Positions 5,072 to 14,345 are shown, numbered from the stretch's first letter. The stretch: 20,532 nt of DNA from a bacterium UBA3734 (GCA_002372575.1 DFHC01000032.1:468-20999); one strand, 5' to 3'. A program made the numbers and translations. The notes: generated from the letters alone by a model not told the origin.

Positions 5072-7624
5072 ATGATAAATTCAGTGAATTTCAATAGATT
5101 TCGCGTGCTGGTTTTCGGCTTGGCAACCTTGCTGGTGGCTGCGCCAGCAGAGGCTTTCCCGCTTTTCAAGAAGAAAAAGAAGAAGGTGGAGCAGGCGGCT
5201 CCCGTGTCGGACTATAAACGGCTGACGGGACGTGACTCGGTGGCGTGGCAGGGCGTGATGAACGTGGTGGCGAAGGGCGACACGATTTATCTGGAGATTC
5301 CAGCCTCGCTGCTCGGACGCTCGTTTCTCGTGACGAACCGCCTGCAGAAAGTGCCGCACGAGCTGAACGAATCGGGCGTGAACAAGGGCGTGAACTACGA
5401 GTCGCAGGTCGTCAGCTTCCATTGGGACAAGAAACGCAAGCGCGTGGACATCCGACAGCAGCGCAACACGCCCGAAATCGACCGCAACGACGACATGGCT
5501 GTGGCCATCGACGACAACTATATCAACCCGATTCTGTGCAGTTTGAAGGCGGAGGCCGCGCCGAAGGACTCGGCGAGCGTCGTCGTGAAGGTGAACAACC
5601 TGTTCAACGGACGCGACAACTGCCTGAACGATGTGTTCAACGGCATCAACATCGGCATGTCGCCCAAGAGCGACCTCTCGCGCATCATCTCCGTGAAGGC
5701 ATTTAAAAACAGCGTGACAGCACTGTCTGACCTCACCACGACGGTGACCGAGGACAAAGACAAGGTGAACGTGACGGTGGAGGTGAGCACCTCGCTCACG
5801 CTCCTGCCCGAGCATCCGATGGCGGGGCGCGAGGAAAACCAGCGCATCGGCTATTTCTCCACTTCGCGACTGCAATACGCCGACTCGCAGCAGCGCGTGA
5901 AGACGAAAAGCTACGTCACGCGCTGGCGACTCGAACCGTCGGACACCGCCGCCTACCTCAGCGGGCAGCTCGTGGAACCTGTGAAACCCATCACCATCTA
6001 TATCGACCAGGCCGTTCCCGCCCATCTGCGACCCTACATCAAACGAGGCATTCTCGATTGGAATCCGGCGTTTGAGCGGGCAGGGTTCAAGAACGTGATT
6101 CGCGTGGAGGACTTCACCGACAGCCTCGCGCAGGAAGGCGACGACGTAGCCCGCTCGGTGCTTACCTACGTGGCCTCGGAGAAGGCCAACGCAATGGGAC
6201 CCTCGACCATCGACCCGCGCACGGGCGAAATCATCGAGGCCGACATCATCTGGTGGCACAACGTGCAGTCGCTCATCAGCGAGTGGGTGAAGGTGCAGAC
6301 GGGACCCTACAACCCTGCGGCTCGCCAGCTTCACTTGCCCGATAGCCTCATCGGCGATGCCGTGCGCTTCGTGGCCTGCCACGAAATGGGTCACTCGCTC
6401 GGCCTGCGCCACAACATGATTGCCTCCTCGGCCTATCCCACCGATTCGCTGCGCTCGGCGTCGTTCACCCGCCGTGTGGGCGGTACGGCACCGTCTATCA
6501 TGGACTACGCTCGATTCAACTACGTGGCGCAGCCCGGCGACAACATTGCCATCAACTCGCCGCACATCGGACCCTACGACCTGTTGGCCATCGAGTGGGG
6601 CTATCGTTGGTATCCCGACGAAAAACAAGCGAAAATCGCGCTCCACGAGCTGCTACGCAAGCATGGTGGCCCGCTCTATCGCTACAGCGAGGGGCAGGCG
6701 GCGCGCACGGCCATCGACCCGCGCGCACTCACCGAAGACATTGGCGACGACGCGATGAAATCGGCCACCTACGGCATCCGCAACCTGAAGCGAATGATGC
6801 CCGAAATCGTCGATTGGACGCGCAACGGAGAGCCCGACCAGACCTACGACGAGGCCGCGTCGCTCTATGCCGCCGTCATCTCACAGTGGAGCCTTTATCT
6901 CTACCACGTGCTGGCCAACGTGGGCGGTATGTATGTAGAGAATACTATCATTGGCGACGGCCAGAAAACATTCACTTACGTGGAGAAAGAGAAGCAACAG
7001 CGCGCCGTGCAGTTCCTGCTCAACGAAGTGTTCAGCTATCCGCGCTGGCTCTTCGACACGCCGCTCTCGCAATACACCTACATCCACCGCAGAACGCCGA
7101 GAGGACTTCAGGAGCAGAACCCCACGATGATGCTCAAAAACCAGCAAAACTACATGTTCTGGGACCTGCTGAGCAACGATCGCCTGCTGCGGATGCTCGA
7201 CAACGAGATGCGCAACGGTCAGAGGGCTTTTACAGCCGTGAACCTGCTCGATATGCTCCACAAGCACATCTTTGCCACGACGATTGCCCGTCGCTCGCCC
7301 GACATCATGCAGCGCAGCCTGCAGAAAAGCTACGTCGATGCGCTCATCACGGCGGCTGCCGAGAGCGAGGGCGTGAAAATCAACAAAAATCTCGACGGCG
7401 AGGGCTGTTTCGCGCGAGAACTCTCGACGCGTCCGCGAATCATCGAGAACGGTAACAGCCAAATCAATCGCACGAGCGATGCCATCAGCGTGAAACGGGG
7501 GGAACTGCTGCGCATTCTCCGCCTGCTGAAGTCGCGCCGGAACGGGGGCGACACGGCCGTTCGAATGCACTACGACGACGTGATTCTGAGAATACAAACT
7601 GCACTGGGACTAACGAAGGGCTAA
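5072..7624 (+). CDS. Exported zinc-dependent metalloprotease (DUF5117/DUF4953 zincin type)
   Basis: An 850-residue protein. The ATG at 5072 gives a signal peptide (hydrophobic run 'VLVFGLATLLVAAPAEAF', about residues 12-29) followed by a poly-lysine stretch. The long N-terminal part (residues about 45-300) fits the DUF5118/DUF5117 regions of this Bacteroidetes family. The catalytic motif is HEMGHSLGLRHN at residues 437-448, the metzincin HExxHxxGxxH zinc site, followed by a Met-turn 'SIMDYARFNY' with Met477. Zinc ligands should be His437, His441 and His447, and the base Glu438. It probably acts outside the cell or in the periplasm on protein substrates. The susC-type receptor begins 163 bases downstream with only repeats between, so a common degradation and uptake role is plausible. 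The family has no assigned substrate that I know of. Confidence 0.88.
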   Translation: MINSVNFNRFRVLVFGLATLLVAAPAEAFPLFKKKKKKVEQAAPVSDYKRLTGRDSVAWQGVMNVVAKGDTIYLEIPASLLGRSFLVTNRLQKVPHELNESGVNKGVNYESQVVSFHWDKKRKRVDIRQQRNTPEIDRNDDMAVAIDDNYINPILCSLKAEAAPKDSASVVVKVNNLFNGRDNCLNDVFNGINIGMSPKSDLSRIISVKAFKNSVTALSDLTTTVTEDKDKVNVTVEVSTSLTLLPEHPMAGREENQRIGYFSTSRLQYADSQQRVKTKSYVTRWRLEPSDTAAYLSGQLVEPVKPITIYIDQAVPAHLRPYIKRGILDWNPAFERAGFKNVIRVEDFTDSLAQEGDDVARSVLTYVASEKANAMGPSTIDPRTGEIIEADIIWWHNVQSLISEWVKVQTGPYNPAARQLHLPDSLIGDAVRFVACHEMGHSLGLRHNMIASSAYPTDSLRSASFTRRVGGTAPSIMDYARFNYVAQPGDNIAINSPHIGPYDLLAIEWGYRWYPDEKQAKIALHELLRKHGGPLYRYSEGQAARTAIDPRALTEDIGDDAMKSATYGIRNLKRMMPEIVDWTRNGEPDQTYDEAASLYAAVISQWSLYLYHVLANVGGMYVENTIIGDGQKTFTYVEKEKQQRAVQFLLNEVFSYPRWLFDTPLSQYTYIHRRTPRGLQEQNPTMMLKNQQNYMFWDLLSNDRLLRMLDNEMRNGQRAFTAVNLLDMLHKHIFATTIARRSPDIMQRSLQKSYVDALITAAAESEGVKINKNLDGEGCFARELSTRPRIIENGNSQINRTSDAISVKRGELLRILRLLKSRRNGGDTAVRMHYDDVILRIQTALGLTKG

Positions 7625-7626
7625 AG

Positions 7627-7684
7627 TCTCTCCCGCCCCCTCAGAAGGGAGAAGCCTCCCCCGACCCCTCCAAAAGGAGGGGAG
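7627..7684 (+). repeat. C-rich hairpin repeat, two stem-loops
   Basis: Directly after the metalloprotease stop, TCTCCC (7629-7634) pairs with GGGAGA (7647-7652), and CCCCTCC (7665-7671) with GGAGGGG (7676-7682) over an AAAA loop. It belongs to the dispersed family seen at 11044, 12467, 14275, 15851, 18056, 20063 and 20183. It lacks a T tract, so it is not an ordinary terminator, though it may attenuate or protect transcript ends. Confidence 0.88.
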
Positions 7685-7686
7685 CC

Positions 7687-7782
7687 GTGAAATCGTGAAA
7701 TTGTCAAATTGTCAAATTGTAAAATCGTAAAATTGTAAAATCGTCAAATTGTAAAATTGTAAAATTGTCAAATTGTAAAATT
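7687..7782 (+). repeat. 8-bp tandem array GTNAAATY, 12 units
   Basis: Twelve octamers in register (GTGAAATC, GTCAAATT, GTAAAATT and variants) run up to five bases before the susC-type ATG at 7788. The array therefore forms the entire ribosome-binding region of that gene. Variation is confined to positions 3 and 8 of the unit. Sister arrays lie at 12541-12612 and, shorter, at 18020-18050. Confidence 0.92.
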
Positions 7783-7787
7783 GAAAT

Positions 7788-10700
7788 ATGAGGTTGAAAT
7801 TATTATTGTTGATACAGTTATTTGTGCTGTCGATGTCGGCCCAGCGCGTGATTACGGGCGTGGTGACCGATGCCGACGCCAACGACGAGCCGCTGATGGC
7901 TGCCACGGTGACCGCTATCGACGCACAGGGCAACGTCATCACGGGCGCGACGACTAATCTCGACGGACATTTCACGCTCTCGCTCGCGTCGTCGGCAGGA
8001 GTGTCGGCACTGAAAATTTCCTACGTTTCCTATGAAACGCAGACCATCGCCGTGCGCGAAGGCGTGAACCACTACACCGTTTCGTTGCGTTCCGACGCCC
8101 GAAACGTGGGTGAGGTGGTCGTGACGGGCTATCAGAAAATCGACCGCCGCAAGCTCACTGCCGCCACCACGACCATCAGCATTGCCGAGGAGAACGTGGG
8201 TGCGGTGAAAAACATCGACCAGGCCCTCGCCGGACAAATCGCCGGACTGGCCGCCGTGAGCACGTCAGGTGCACCCGGTGCGCCGCTGAAACTGCGTATT
8301 CGCGGTACGGCCTCGATCAACGGCACGCAAGAGCCGCTTTGGGTGCTCGACGGCATTCCGCTCGACGGCACCGACATCCCCGCAATGGAAGACCTGAAAG
8401 ACATCGACAACATCTATCAGACCTCCATCGCCGGCCTGAACCCCTCGGACATCGAGACCATCACCGTGCTGAAAGACGCTGCGGCAACGGCTATCTATGG
8501 TGCCCGCGCGGCCAACGGCGTCATCGTCATCACCACGAAAAACGGAAAGGCAGGCAAAACCAGCATCCATTTCAATGCGAAGATGACCTACAGCCCGAAA
8601 ACCGACATTTCACGGCTGAATCTGCTCAATTCTGCGCAGAAAACCGACCTCGAACTGGCACTTTTGGCCTCGGACTACACCTTCCGCGAAAACAAAGGCG
8701 GCGTGGCAGAGATTTTGCGCGACGCAGGCCTCACCAACGCCTATAAACAAGGCGGTTGGAGCGCACTCACGCCCGAGGCGCAGGCGGCCATCAACCGACT
8801 TCGCGACATCAACACCGACTGGAACGACATCCTCTTCCGCAGCGTTTTCAACCAAGAATACAACGTGAGCCTCTCGGGCGGCAGCGACCGCGCCAACTAC
8901 TATACCTCGCTCGGCTACTACGACGAGCAGGGCAACGTGACGGGTGTAAAAAACAACCGCTTCAACCTCGCGCTGAAGGTCAATTACAAGGTCAATCGGA
9001 TGCTGCAGCTCGGCGCGTCGGTGTTTGCGAATCGGCGCAGTCAGCGTAGCTATCTCACTGATTACAACGGATTTACGAATCCCGTCTATTATTCGCGACT
9101 GGCCAATCCCTACATGACGGCCTACGACGCCGAGGGCAACTACGTTTACGACACCAACGTGCAGGGCAAGGAAGATTCGTCGCTCGACTTCAACATCTTC
9201 GAGGAGCGCGCCAACGGCTACAACAAACGCCGCGACCAGCAGCTGATGGCCATTTTCGATGCCGAGCTGAAACCGCTCCCAGGCCTGAAACTCACCACGC
9301 AGCTCGGCTTGCAGTTCGACAACTACGACCTCTCGAAATACGCTGGCGAGAACACCTTTGCGATGCGCAAGGAAAAGCTCTTTGCCACCTACGCTTTCGC
9401 CGATGGAAAACGCTCGATTCTGCCCGACGGCGGTTCGCACAAAGTGACCGAATACCACAATTACCAATGGACGTGGAAGGCGATGGCCGAATATGCGAAA
9501 GACTGGAATAAAATCAACGAAATAGAGGTGATGCTCGGCACCGAAGTGCGCCACGCCGAGGCCCGCTCGCTCTATTCTGTGGCCTACGGCTACGACGACC
9601 GCACGCTCACTTCGCAGCCCATCATTTTCCCCAACGAGTCGATGGCCGAGCAGTATCCGCTGCACCAAGAGACGCACGCCGAAAACGCTTTCGTGTCGTG
9701 GTTTGCGACGGCCTCCTACACGCTTCGCCACCGCTACACCTTCGGTGGAAGCATCCGTTTCGACGGTAGCGACGTGTTCGGCGTGGCGAAGAAATACCGC
9801 TATCTGCCGCTCTACTCCGTGAGTGCGCTCTGGCGCATCAGCCAGGAGCCGTTCATGAAGAAAGCTAAGGCCGTGAGCAACCTCGCCGTGCGTGCGTCTT
9901 ACGGTCTTCAGGGCAACATCGACAAGAATACCTCGCCCTATCTCATTGGCACGTTCGACCGCGTGGTTATCATTCCGGGCAACACCGAGACGGTGATTTC
10001 CGCCGAAACCGCGCCCAACTCGAAGCTGCGCTGGGAAAAGACGCAAAACGTGAATGCGGGCATCGATATGGCCTTCTTCAACAACGCCATCACGCTCAGT
10101 TTCGACTATTATTTCCGCCATTCCTCCGACCTCATCGGAATGCGGATGCTGCCCTTGGAATCGGGCTTCTCCTCGACCACCATCAACTGGGCTACGATGG
10201 AGAACCACGGCTTCGAACTGGCCATTGCAACGCGCAACATCGACACGAAACACTTCAAATGGACCACCAACCTGAACCTCGGCTTCAACAAAAACAAGAT
10301 TCTGCGCGAGTCGGTGGCCGAGAATGCGACCTATCCCGGCCGAGAGGGCTATCCCGTGGGTGCGATTTTCGCCTACAAAACCGCCGGACTCGACAGCGAG
10401 GGCTATCCGCTCTTCGTCACCGCCGACGGCCAGAAGGTTTCGGCCACGGAGTTCCTCAAACTCAACAACCACGGCGACAGTATGCTCTCTGCCGAGGAGC
10501 AGCGCAAGCAGTACACCTACATGGGAACGGCCGATCCGAAGGTGTCGGGCGGCTTCATCAACCATTTTGAGTATCGCGACTGGACGCTGGGCATCAACTG
10601 CCTCTTCAACCTCGGCATGAAGGTGCGCGTGCAGCCCTCCTACTCGCCGACGAGCTACGACCGCGGCCTGAACACGAATCGCGACATTCTCGACCGCTGG

Positions 10701-11042
10701 ACGGTGGAAAACACCTCCGGGCAATTCCCGCGACTGATGGTGAGCAGCCAGCGTTCTGCCGAATACATCCGCTACTCGGAGTACAATCTCTACAGCATGC
10801 TCGACACGTGGGTGCGCAGCAGCAACTATTTCCGCTGCCAGAGCATCCGCCTCGGCTATAAACTGCCCAGAAAGTTCATACAACGCATCGGAATGACGAA
10901 TGCGTCGCTCTCGGTGGAGGCTCGAAACCTCTTCGTCATCGCCTCGAACTACGATAATTTCCTCGACCCCGAAACGATGGGAAATCCATACGCACAGCCC
11001 ATTCCGAAGAGTTTCATCGTGGGGCTGAACATCGGGTTTTGA
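7788..11042 (+). CDS. SusC/RagA family TonB-dependent outer-membrane receptor
   Basis: A 1084-residue protein, usual size for the family. Signal peptide residues 1-18 (..LSMSA before Q). Residues about 20-105 are the carboxypeptidase-regulatory-like domain ('ITGVVTDADANDEPLMAATV', ending 'NLDGHFTLSL'). A TonB-box-like 'GEVVVTGYQ' is at about 118-126. The plug follows with 'LRIRGTASINGTQEP' and the SusC hallmark 'LWVLDGIPLDG', then 'IETITVLKDAAATAIYGARA'. The remainder is a 22-strand barrel ending in Phe ('SFIVGLNIGF'). It imports a ligand across the outer membrane using TonB energy, with the SusD partner encoded next acting as a lid. Adjacent proteases suggest peptides rather than glycans, which is inference. 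The translation start is embedded in repeats, with no Shine-Dalgarno site. Confidence 0.95.
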   Translation: MRLKLLLLIQLFVLSMSAQRVITGVVTDADANDEPLMAATVTAIDAQGNVITGATTNLDGHFTLSLASSAGVSALKISYVSYETQTIAVREGVNHYTVSLRSDARNVGEVVVTGYQKIDRRKLTAATTTISIAEENVGAVKNIDQALAGQIAGLAAVSTSGAPGAPLKLRIRGTASINGTQEPLWVLDGIPLDGTDIPAMEDLKDIDNIYQTSIAGLNPSDIETITVLKDAAATAIYGARAANGVIVITTKNGKAGKTSIHFNAKMTYSPKTDISRLNLLNSAQKTDLELALLASDYTFRENKGGVAEILRDAGLTNAYKQGGWSALTPEAQAAINRLRDINTDWNDILFRSVFNQEYNVSLSGGSDRANYYTSLGYYDEQGNVTGVKNNRFNLALKVNYKVNRMLQLGASVFANRRSQRSYLTDYNGFTNPVYYSRLANPYMTAYDAEGNYVYDTNVQGKEDSSLDFNIFEERANGYNKRRDQQLMAIFDAELKPLPGLKLTTQLGLQFDNYDLSKYAGENTFAMRKEKLFATYAFADGKRSILPDGGSHKVTEYHNYQWTWKAMAEYAKDWNKINEIEVMLGTEVRHAEARSLYSVAYGYDDRTLTSQPIIFPNESMAEQYPLHQETHAENAFVSWFATASYTLRHRYTFGGSIRFDGSDVFGVAKKYRYLPLYSVSALWRISQEPFMKKAKAVSNLAVRASYGLQGNIDKNTSPYLIGTFDRVVIIPGNTETVISAETAPNSKLRWEKTQNVNAGIDMAFFNNAITLSFDYYFRHSSDLIGMRMLPLESGFSSTTINWATMENHGFELAIATRNIDTKHFKWTTNLNLGFNKNKILRESVAENATYPGREGYPVGAIFAYKTAGLDSEGYPLFVTADGQKVSATEFLKLNNHGDSMLSAEEQRKQYTYMGTADPKVSGGFINHFEYRDWTLGINCLFNLGMKVRVQPSYSPTSYDRGLNTNRDILDRWTVENTSGQFPRLMVSSQRSAEYIRYSEYNLYSMLDTWVRSSNYFRCQSIRLGYKLPRKFIQRIGMTNASLSVEARNLFVIASNYDNFLDPETMGNPYAQPIPKSFIVGLNIGF

Positions 11043-11043
11043 A

Positions 11044-11122
11044 AGCCCCTCCCAACCTCCCCCAAATGGGTGAGGAGAAAAATTTGAAAATAAATGGTAC
11101 ATTGTAAATTGCTAAATGGTAA
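11044..11122 (+). repeat. Degenerate C-rich hairpin plus octamer-like AT stretch before susD
   Basis: Bases 11044-11078 are a worn C-rich element (CTCCCCCAAATGGGTGAG core). Bases 11094-11122 contain GGTACATT, GTAAATT and GGTAAATG, resembling the octamer arrays, and run into the susD start codon. This looks like an older copy of the composite element seen at 7627-7782. Confidence 0.6.
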
Positions 11123-12466
11123 ATGATGAAGAAAAAGAAAATATCAACGGTTATCGGTTGTTGTCTATTGGTTATTGTCGCCACGAGTTGCAACGATTTC
11201 CTCGACATCACACCCACGGGAAAAGTCATCGCGAAAACCGCCGAGGAGTACCGCGCCTTGCTGACCTATGAATACAAGGTGATGCCCGAAGACCGCGGAA
11301 TGGCCACGCTCCGCACCGACGAAATGACGCTCGACAAGGCATCGACCACCGCCGAGGACTACGATTCCTATTTCGACATCTGGACGTGGAACGACCTCGC
11401 ACCGCAGGCCACGACCGCCTCTTTCGGCTGGCGCAGATACTATCACACCATCTACATCGCGAACTACATCATCGAGCATCAGGGCGAAATCACCGACGGC
11501 ACACGCGACGAAATCCGCCAGCTCGTGGGCGAGGCCTACGCCCTGCGCGCCTATATGCACTTCCTGCTCGTGAACCTTTATGCCGAGCCCTACACGGCCT
11601 GCGAGCCCGCCACGACGCGAGGCATACCCGTGCAGACGGTGGCCAATGTCGATATCGTGCCCGTGTGTAGCACGGTGGAGGCGGTCTATCAGCAAATTCT
11701 GGCCGACCTCGACGCTGCCGACCAGCACCTCAACGTGGCGACGTGGGACAACGGCTACAACTATCGCTTCACCACGACAGCGGCAACGGCTCTTCGCGCC
11801 CGCGTGGCCCTGTACAAGGGCGACTGGCAGGCAGCTCGCACGGCGGCAGAAAGCGTCATTGCGCAGCGACCCGAACTCGAAGACCTCACGCAGCGCTCGT
11901 CGCTTTTGCCCGACAATTACAAGTCGGTGGAGAACATTCTCGCGCTCGAACAGGTAATGACCGCCGCCTATAAGAATGTCGGCAGGCCGTCGAACGAACT
12001 TCTGGCGGCCTACAGGAGTGGCGACCAGCGCAAGAGCAAGTTTTTCAGACAGCTCACGGCCTCGGTGAGCACGCTGCAGAAGGGTGGGGGAGGCGAATCG
12101 CGCTGCTCGTTCCGCACGTCAGAGATGTATCTCACGGCTGCGGAGGCTGCCGCCCAACTCGGCGACATGAAATCGGCCGCAGAGCACCTCTCCACGCTGA
12201 TGAAAAAGCGCTATTCCGCTGCCACCATCGACGGCTACATCGAGCCTCTCGCCACAATGGCCGCCGCTGAACTGCTTGCTGAAATCGCTCACGAGCGCCG
12301 CTGCGAACTCGCCTTCGAGGGGCATCGCTGGTTCGACCTGCGTCGCACCACGCGTCCGCAGCTCCAGAAGAGTTACAACGGCGTGGAATACGCGCTTCAA
12401 GCCAACGACAGCCGCTATACGCTCCGCTTCCCCACCGAGGCGGTCGAGGCGAATCCGAATCTCTGA
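11123..12466 (+). CDS. SusD/RagB family nutrient-binding outer-membrane lipoprotein
   Basis: A 447-residue protein, a little short for the family. Two consecutive ATGs (11123, 11126) are both possible starts. The signal peptide ends in lipobox ATSC with Cys23, followed by 'NDFLDITPTGKV', the typical SusD N-terminus. TPR-like helices follow: 'RDEIRQLVGEAYALRAYMHF' then 'NLYAEPY', and 'TATALRARVALYKGDWQAA'. The conserved C-terminal 'ELLAEIAHERRCELAFEGHR' then 'WFDLRR' is intact. It forms the surface lid of the SusC channel encoded 80 bases upstream. The pair defines a nutrient uptake locus, here next to proteases. Confidence 0.94.
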   Translation: MMKKKKISTVIGCCLLVIVATSCNDFLDITPTGKVIAKTAEEYRALLTYEYKVMPEDRGMATLRTDEMTLDKASTTAEDYDSYFDIWTWNDLAPQATTASFGWRRYYHTIYIANYIIEHQGEITDGTRDEIRQLVGEAYALRAYMHFLLVNLYAEPYTACEPATTRGIPVQTVANVDIVPVCSTVEAVYQQILADLDAADQHLNVATWDNGYNYRFTTTAATALRARVALYKGDWQAARTAAESVIAQRPELEDLTQRSSLLPDNYKSVENILALEQVMTAAYKNVGRPSNELLAAYRSGDQRKSKFFRQLTASVSTLQKGGGGESRCSFRTSEMYLTAAEAAAQLGDMKSAAEHLSTLMKKRYSAATIDGYIEPLATMAAAELLAEIAHERRCELAFEGHRWFDLRRTTRPQLQKSYNGVEYALQANDSRYTLRFPTEAVEANPNL

Positions 12467-12539
12467 AGCCTCCCCCTGCCCCTCCGAAGGGAGGGGAGTC
12501 AGCCTCTCCCCTAACCCCTCCCCAAAAGGGAAGGGGAAC
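12467..12539 (+). repeat. C-rich hairpin repeat, two stem-loops
   Basis: Immediately after the susD stop, CCCCTCC (12479-12485) pairs with GGAGGGG (12490-12496). A second, slightly imperfect C-rich stem occupies about 12514-12537. It is the same family and orientation as 7627-7684, again followed at once by an octamer array. Confidence 0.85.
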
Positions 12540-12540
12540 C

Positions 12541-12612
12541 GTGAAATCGTAAAATCGTAAAATTGTAAAATTGTCAAATCGTAAAATTGTAAAATTGTCA
12601 AATTGTCAAATA
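12541..12612 (+). repeat. 8-bp tandem array GTNAAATY, 9 units
   Basis: Nine octamers in register begin with GTGAAATC exactly as at 7687 and end 46 bases before the start codon of the next gene. After it come AT-rich bases and a purine-rich AGAAAGGA site just before the ATG at 12659. Confidence 0.92.
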
Positions 12613-12658
12613 AATTGTAAATTCTCTAGTATTAACCATTTAAAAGAAAGGATTGAAA

Positions 12659-14272
12659 ATGAAGAAAATGTTACTCTTCGTGGCCGCTCTGTTCAGCGTA
12701 GCCACCGTGTGTGCCCAGTCAGACTTTGAGTTTGAGGAGCCGACTTGGACAAAAACCCTCACCGACGTCGTTGAAGAGGCTTCCGATGCGAATGTCAATG
12801 CGCCCGTCGTCATCACCAATCAGGGCGACGTCATCAAGACAGGTACTTTCAACATGGCCTTCACCTTCGCCGGCGAGACGCTCGAACCCATCGCCACGAG
12901 CGCCTATGTGCTGAAGTACGACAAAGAGGGCAACGAAGTTTGGGGTGTGGCTCTGCAGGGTGCAGCCACCATTACTGCCGCCACTGCTGACGACGAAGGA
13001 AACATCTACGTGGCTGGTGTTTTTGCCGATGTGGTCAACATCAAATCGACCGATGGCAACTCAACTGAAATCAAGGGCATGGAAGACATGACCGCTCAGG
13101 TTTCGGGCTTCATCATCGTCTATGACAAAGACGGAAAGATGATTGTGCGCCGGCAGTTCGTGCCCACGACAAACCCCGATATCTTCTATATGGATGGCGC
13201 TTCCCCCCGCTTCCTCATCAACAAAATCGCCGTGGTAAACGACAAGGTCTATTTCTCTGCCAACTACAGGTGCAACACCCAAATCGACGATGTTGCACTT
13301 GAGGGTAAGGTGCTTGATTACCTCGGTTGGGGCGTTATGTTTGTCGACCTCAACGGCTTCGCCACGATCCGGCTCGACAAGGAACTCGCCAAGGCTGAAT
13401 TGCTCGCTAATGTCTATACCTCGCCCGATGGTCTCAGCGGTGAATTGCAGATGGAGCCGGAGGCTATGAAATTCGCCGTCGATGGCGACGATGTCTATGT
13501 CGTATGGACGGGCTGGGGAGACCTGTCGATGGATGTCAATAACGAAATTCAAAACTTCTCTTTCAAGCAAGAAACCGAGGTCATCGACGGAGAGCCGACT
13601 AACAAAAGAGAGCACGCATTCGTCGTGGTCAACGCTACCACGGGACAGACGAAAGTGTTCAACGCGCCCACAAATGCTAAGCAGGCCAGTTTCTACACCA
13701 TCGCCGACGTTGTGGCGAGAGACGGCAAGGTTTACGTGGGTGGAACCTACATCGGTGCGCTGGCCTTCGACAATTCGCTGACCTTCACGGGTGCCTGCGA
13801 TGCTTTCCTCGCATCAATCCATACCGCCGACCTTACTTTAGACTGGGCACAGAACTCTGGAATCAACGAGGGCGAAGATAATAAGTACAACGAGGTTGCC
13901 CTTGGGCTGGACGCTAACGATTTTAGTGTTGCCACGGTGGTGAACACCATCGATATGAACTCGAAGGAAATTTCCCAGACCACGGTATTTGGCTATGTGC
14001 CTATGACGGGTCAGAATGTGATTCTCGATATTCCCTTCATCATCACAGCCAATTCAATCAGCGTTGCTGGAGGTGTATTCAATACCAACATCGGCACTGA
14101 GTCCACCCTCCGCTATTTCGCTGACGAGGACTTCACGCAGGGCATCGAGACAATTGATAATTCACAATTGTCAATCAGCAATGATGCCATCTACAACCTG
14201 CAAGGTCAGCGCGTCGTGAAGGCCCAGAAGGGTGTGTTCATCCAGAATGGCAAGAAGGTGGTCGTGAAGTAA
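12659..14272 (+). CDS. Secreted propeller-like protein with C-terminal sorting-type tail
   Basis: A 537-residue protein. The ATG at 12659 is preferred over the in-frame TTG at 12653 because AGAAAGGA lies just upstream. Signal peptide about residues 1-20 (ending VCA before Q). The body has recurring short strands of the form 'YDKEGNEVW', 'EGNIYVAGVF', 'YDKDGKMIV' and 'DGKVYVGGTY', suggesting a beta-propeller of SBBP-like repeats. The end 'GIETIDNSQLSI' then 'IYNLQGQRVVKAQKG' and 'NGKKVVVK' is a tail common on exported proteins of Prevotella and relatives, similar to type IX secretion C-terminal signals. It sits third in the SusC-SusD locus, the usual place for a surface-exposed ligand-binding protein. 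The specific ligand is unknown. Its tail resembles that of the frameshifted gene at 2389. Confidence 0.75.
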   Translation: MKKMLLFVAALFSVATVCAQSDFEFEEPTWTKTLTDVVEEASDANVNAPVVITNQGDVIKTGTFNMAFTFAGETLEPIATSAYVLKYDKEGNEVWGVALQGAATITAATADDEGNIYVAGVFADVVNIKSTDGNSTEIKGMEDMTAQVSGFIIVYDKDGKMIVRRQFVPTTNPDIFYMDGASPRFLINKIAVVNDKVYFSANYRCNTQIDDVALEGKVLDYLGWGVMFVDLNGFATIRLDKELAKAELLANVYTSPDGLSGELQMEPEAMKFAVDGDDVYVVWTGWGDLSMDVNNEIQNFSFKQETEVIDGEPTNKREHAFVVVNATTGQTKVFNAPTNAKQASFYTIADVVARDGKVYVGGTYIGALAFDNSLTFTGACDAFLASIHTADLTLDWAQNSGINEGEDNKYNEVALGLDANDFSVATVVNTIDMNSKEISQTTVFGYVPMTGQNVILDIPFIITANSISVAGGVFNTNIGTESTLRYFADEDFTQGIETIDNSQLSISNDAIYNLQGQRVVKAQKGVFIQNGKKVVVK

Positions 14273-14274
14273 CA

Positions 14275-14345
14275 GCCTCTCCCCAGCCCTCTCCAAAGGG
14301 AGAGGGAGCCTTTCTCTCCCCCTTTTGGGGGAGTAAGGAGGGGGC
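14275..14345 (+). repeat. C-rich hairpin repeat, two stem-loops
   Basis: CCCTCTCC (14287-14294) pairs with GGAGAGGG (14299-14306), and CTCCCCC (14316-14322) with GGGGGAG (14327-14333) over TTTT. It starts right after the stop of the secreted protein and precedes the bidirectional terminator. Confidence 0.87.

Noticed and set aside
7627..7684. Ordinary rho-independent terminators at the C-rich hairpins
   Set aside because: The stems are strong but no T tract follows, and they occur in both orientations relative to genes. True terminators with T tracts are seen separately at 2992-3023 and 14377-14413.
7687..7782. CRISPR-like array
   Set aside because: The repeat unit is 8 bp with no spacers, and no cas genes are present. 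It is a simple tandem array.
8610..11102. A very long open frame on the - strand opposite the susC gene (and similar ones opposite the metalloprotease, 5081-6646)
   Set aside because: These mirror the codon bias of GC-rich sense genes, which leaves few stops on the opposite strand. The translations are rich in His, Val and Arg with no recognisable domain, and the sense genes are unmistakable.
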